From: Flavicella sp042091695
Lineage (GTDB): Bacteria > Bacteroidota > Bacteroidia > Flavobacteriales > Flavobacteriaceae
NCBI GenBank assembly: GCA_042091695.1
Contig: JBELHA010000048.1
Location: forward strand, 1-16,899
Direction of reading: 5' to 3'
DNA length: 16,899 nucleotides
Positions within the stretch are counted from its first letter, which is position 1, and each line of letters opens with the position of its first letter. The position numbers were made by a program, and so were the translations under genes. The notes under the pieces were generated by a model. The model was not told where the DNA came from and ran no database searches. It saw nothing but the letters and a program-made list of their open reading frames with translations. Below are positions 15,445-16,899 of this stretch, one piece after another.

Positions 15445-16386
15445 CTAGTAAAGTAATTGAAATACAAAAACCGCATAGGTTAGTAATAAGAGTATCCCTT
15501 GAAGCGTACCTAACTGCCTTCCTTTTTTACGCTGCTGTAAAAAGCTCAATGGAAGAATCGCAAAAGAGACTCCTAGCATCCAAAAGATGTCATTGTTAAG
15601 TAAGCCAGTATCTTTTACAGAAATAGGTGTAATTGCCGCTGTAAGTCCAAGTACAGCTAAAATATTGAACACATTAGAACCTATTAAATTCCCTAAAGAT
15701 ATTGCTTTTTCCTTTTTTACTACTGCCACAATAGAGGCCGATAATTCAGGTATACTTGTTCCGATGGACACAATAGTGATCCCTATAATACGTTTGCTGA
15801 CTCCAAAGGCTTCTGCCATAGATACCGCACCGTAAACTAACATTTCTGAACCTGCCCATAATGCTACACCTCCTAATAGCAAATAAACCAATGATTTAAA
15901 CGTTGATAATGGATTAGAGTATTCTTCCTCTTCTATATAAGCGTTTTTTTGACTTGTCAAAAGATACACCAAATACGCAATAAGCATCAAAAACAAAATA
16001 ACACCTTCGTAGGATTGTATTATACCATCGAAATAAAGAAATATAAAAAACAATAAGGAGGCAATAAACATAAAAGGCCAATCCAACTTGTAAAAACTTT
16101 TGGGTACGGCTATTGTTGATAATAGTAAAGTTACTCCCAATACCATCGCCAAATTAGCAATGTTCGATCCTATGACATTTCCCACTGCTAAATCAGGATG
16201 TCCAGATAAAGCAGACTTCAAACTTACAATTAATTCAGGAGCAGAAGTAGCAAAAGAAACTACGGTCATACCGATCACCATTTTTGGAATTTTTAATTGT
16301 ATTGAAAAAGCAACAGCAGCCTTCAATAACCAATCCCCTCCAAAGACCAATAAAACCAATCCAATTGCGATGTATATAATATCCAT
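15445..16386 (-). CDS. Calcium/sodium antiporter, CaCA family (YrbG-like)
   Basis: Predicted inner-membrane cation exchanger that would extrude Ca2+ in exchange for Na+ (or H+). The 313-residue product is almost entirely hydrophobic, with about ten transmembrane helices, and shows the two inverted alpha-repeats of the family. Alpha-1 is at about 44-84 (SFATSAPELIVS and GNVIGSNIANLAMVLG, Glu51); alpha-2 is at about 207-247 (SIGTSIPELSAS and GNLIGSNVFNILAVLG, Glu214). The two Glu are the expected ion ligands. A short central loop carries IEEEE (151-155); it is much shorter than the large regulatory loop of animal NCX exchangers, as in other bacterial members. ATG 16386 is chosen because membrane helix 1 starts directly after it; an in-frame ATG at 16407 lies within the -7 box. 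Monocistronic as far as visible. Confidence 0.92.
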   Translation of the reverse strand: MDIIYIAIGLVLLVFGGDWLLKAAVAFSIQLKIPKMVIGMTVVSFATSAPELIVSLKSALSGHPDLAVGNVIGSNIANLAMVLGVTLLLSTIAVPKSFYKLDWPFMFIASLLFFIFLYFDGIIQSYEGVILFLMLIAYLVYLLTSQKNAYIEEEEYSNPLSTFKSLVYLLLGGVALWAGSEMLVYGAVSMAEAFGVSKRIIGITIVSIGTSIPELSASIVAVVKKEKAISLGNLIGSNVFNILAVLGLTAAITPISVKDTGLLNNDIFWMLGVSFAILPLSFLQQRKKGRQLGTLQGILLLLTYAVFVFQLLY

Positions 16387-16404
16387 AGTAAAAAAATATG
16401 AGCA

Positions 16405-16412
16405 CAAATATA
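16405..16412 (-). promoter_or_regulatory. Candidate -7 box of the Ca2+/Na+ antiporter gene
   Basis: The minus strand reads TATATTTG, an exact TAnnTTTG match, 19 bases upstream of the ATG at 16386. No TTG at the expected -33 position. Confidence 0.45.
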
Positions 16413-16497
16413 CCTATTCTCTAAAAAGAAGGAGCTCGGGATTCACTATTTTTTTTAAAAAGTGTATCTTGGACATTACATACATAAAAGGTTAAAT

Positions 16498-16650
16498 ATG
16501 AATAAACAACTTTACAAAACTGTTGCCAAAGCCAACAAACTAATTTTCCCCTCTTTTGGTAAACAAAGATTGGACATGACAAAAGCAAAAAAATGGCAAT
16601 TGGCCATTATTGGATGGCGTGCCTACATCACCAAAAGAGCTATCAATTAA
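16498..16650 (+). CDS. Small basic protein, 50 residues, function unknown
   Basis: Short frame starting with MNKQLYKTVAKANKLIFPSF and ending WRAYITKRAIN. It is rich in Lys and Arg (about a quarter of the residues), with a moderately hydrophobic, possibly helical stretch near the C-terminus (WQLAIIGWRAYI). The ATG at 16498 is preceded by AAAAGG at 7-12 bases; an in-frame upstream ATG at 16462 lies in a T-rich promoter-like stretch and adds an unlikely extension. I recall similar short flavobacterial proteins sometimes labelled SsrA-binding protein, but the length is a third of real SmpB and I see no SmpB motif, so I would not transfer that name. Possibly a nucleic-acid- or membrane-associated peptide. 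Neighbours give no clue. Confidence 0.6.
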   Translation: MNKQLYKTVAKANKLIFPSFGKQRLDMTKAKKWQLAIIGWRAYITKRAIN

Positions 16651-16818
16651 ATATTTTTGAGTTGTATCAAAATTCACAAAATCTTAAGACATACAGTAAA
16701 CAACTTACTGACAGACGCTTATCTACAAAGGCAATAATACTCAGGGTTTGTAGCATATGATTGCAGTAAAAAAATGATATTTTTAAGCTAAAATACTTTT
16801 ATTATTGAAATATATGTG

Positions 16819-16826
16819 TATCTTTG
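16819..16826 (+). promoter_or_regulatory. -7 box of the tRNA-Arg gene
   Basis: TATCTTTG matches the Bacteroidota -7 consensus exactly and lies 18 bases before the tRNA 5' end. The -33 position has TTT rather than TTG. Confidence 0.6.
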
Positions 16827-16844
16827 CAACCGCAATAGCAAATA

Positions 16845-16899
16845 GGCCTCGTGGCGCAACTGAATAGCGCATCTGATTACGGCTCAGAAGGTTACAGGT
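16845..16899 (+). tRNA. tRNA-Arg(ACG), 3' end cut by the window edge
   Basis: Acceptor arm GGCCTCG, then TG, a D-arm with GCGC/GCGC stem around AACTGAATA, anticodon stem TCTGA/TCAGA with loop TTACGGC, variable AGGTT, and the start of the T-arm (ACAGG) are all visible. The anticodon is ACG, decoding CGN arginine codons after A34-to-inosine editing by TadA. About 20 bases (rest of T-arm and acceptor 3' strand) lie beyond the window. Confidence 0.95.

Noticed and set aside
16100..16495. 131-codon plus-strand frame opposite the antiporter
   Set aside because: Shadow of the alpha-repeat coding region; it also runs across the antiporter promoter and has no start signal.
1..16899. CRISPR array, insertion sequence, phage or defence island
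   Set aside because: No regularly spaced direct repeats, no transposase or integrase frames, no terminal inverted repeats and no restriction, toxin or nuclease genes were recognisable.

Overview
The window looks like chromosomal DNA of a member of the Bacteroidota, most probably a flavobacterium. The evidence is AT-rich sequence, several -7 boxes of the TAnnTTTG type used by the Bacteroidota housekeeping sigma factor (one with a perfectly spaced TTG -33 element), two outer-membrane receptors carrying the N-terminal carboxypeptidase-regulatory-like domain typical of the phylum, a eukaryote-like type II glutamine synthetase, and a long-form (392-residue) PurM. Genus cannot be told from the sequence.

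Layout. (1) 1-1308, plus: 3' two thirds of uvrB, cut by the window edge. (2) 1312-5728, minus: a tight three-gene operon in the order ABC half-transporter, HlyD-type membrane fusion protein, TolC-type outer-membrane channel, i.e. a complete type I secretion/efflux-like envelope-spanning machine. Its ABC subunit has a degenerate nucleotide-binding domain. (3) 6019-11115, minus: two tandem paralogous TonB-dependent-receptor-like proteins (carboxypeptidase-regulatory-like domain, plug, beta-barrel), each with its own terminator; the upstream copy has a textbook Bacteroidota promoter. (4) 11116-11568: a 450-base region without a convincing protein gene, holding that promoter, a perfect inverted repeat and a plus-strand promoter facing a bidirectional terminator, which together suggest a small RNA. 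(5) 11569-13930, minus: prfA (release factor 1) and purM (AIR synthase), each with a strong terminator. (6) 14191-15198, plus: glutamine synthetase II, divergent from purM, with two TACGTA palindromes spaced exactly 10 bp in the shared upstream region. It is followed by a strong terminator and then by an odd acidic-codon repeat tract without a start codon. (7) 15445-16386, minus: a CaCA-family Na+/Ca2+ exchanger. (8) 16498-16650, plus: a 50-residue basic small protein. (9) 16845-end, plus: tRNA-Arg(ACG), cut by the window edge.

Most of the window is ordinary housekeeping (DNA repair, translation termination, purine and glutamine synthesis, tRNA) interleaved with envelope transport functions. 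I did not find CRISPR arrays, insertion sequences, phage genes or an obvious defence system. The parts most worth a second look are the degenerate ABC subunit, the candidate small RNA around 11396-11550, the repeat tract after glutamine synthetase, and the paired TACGTA sites upstream of it.
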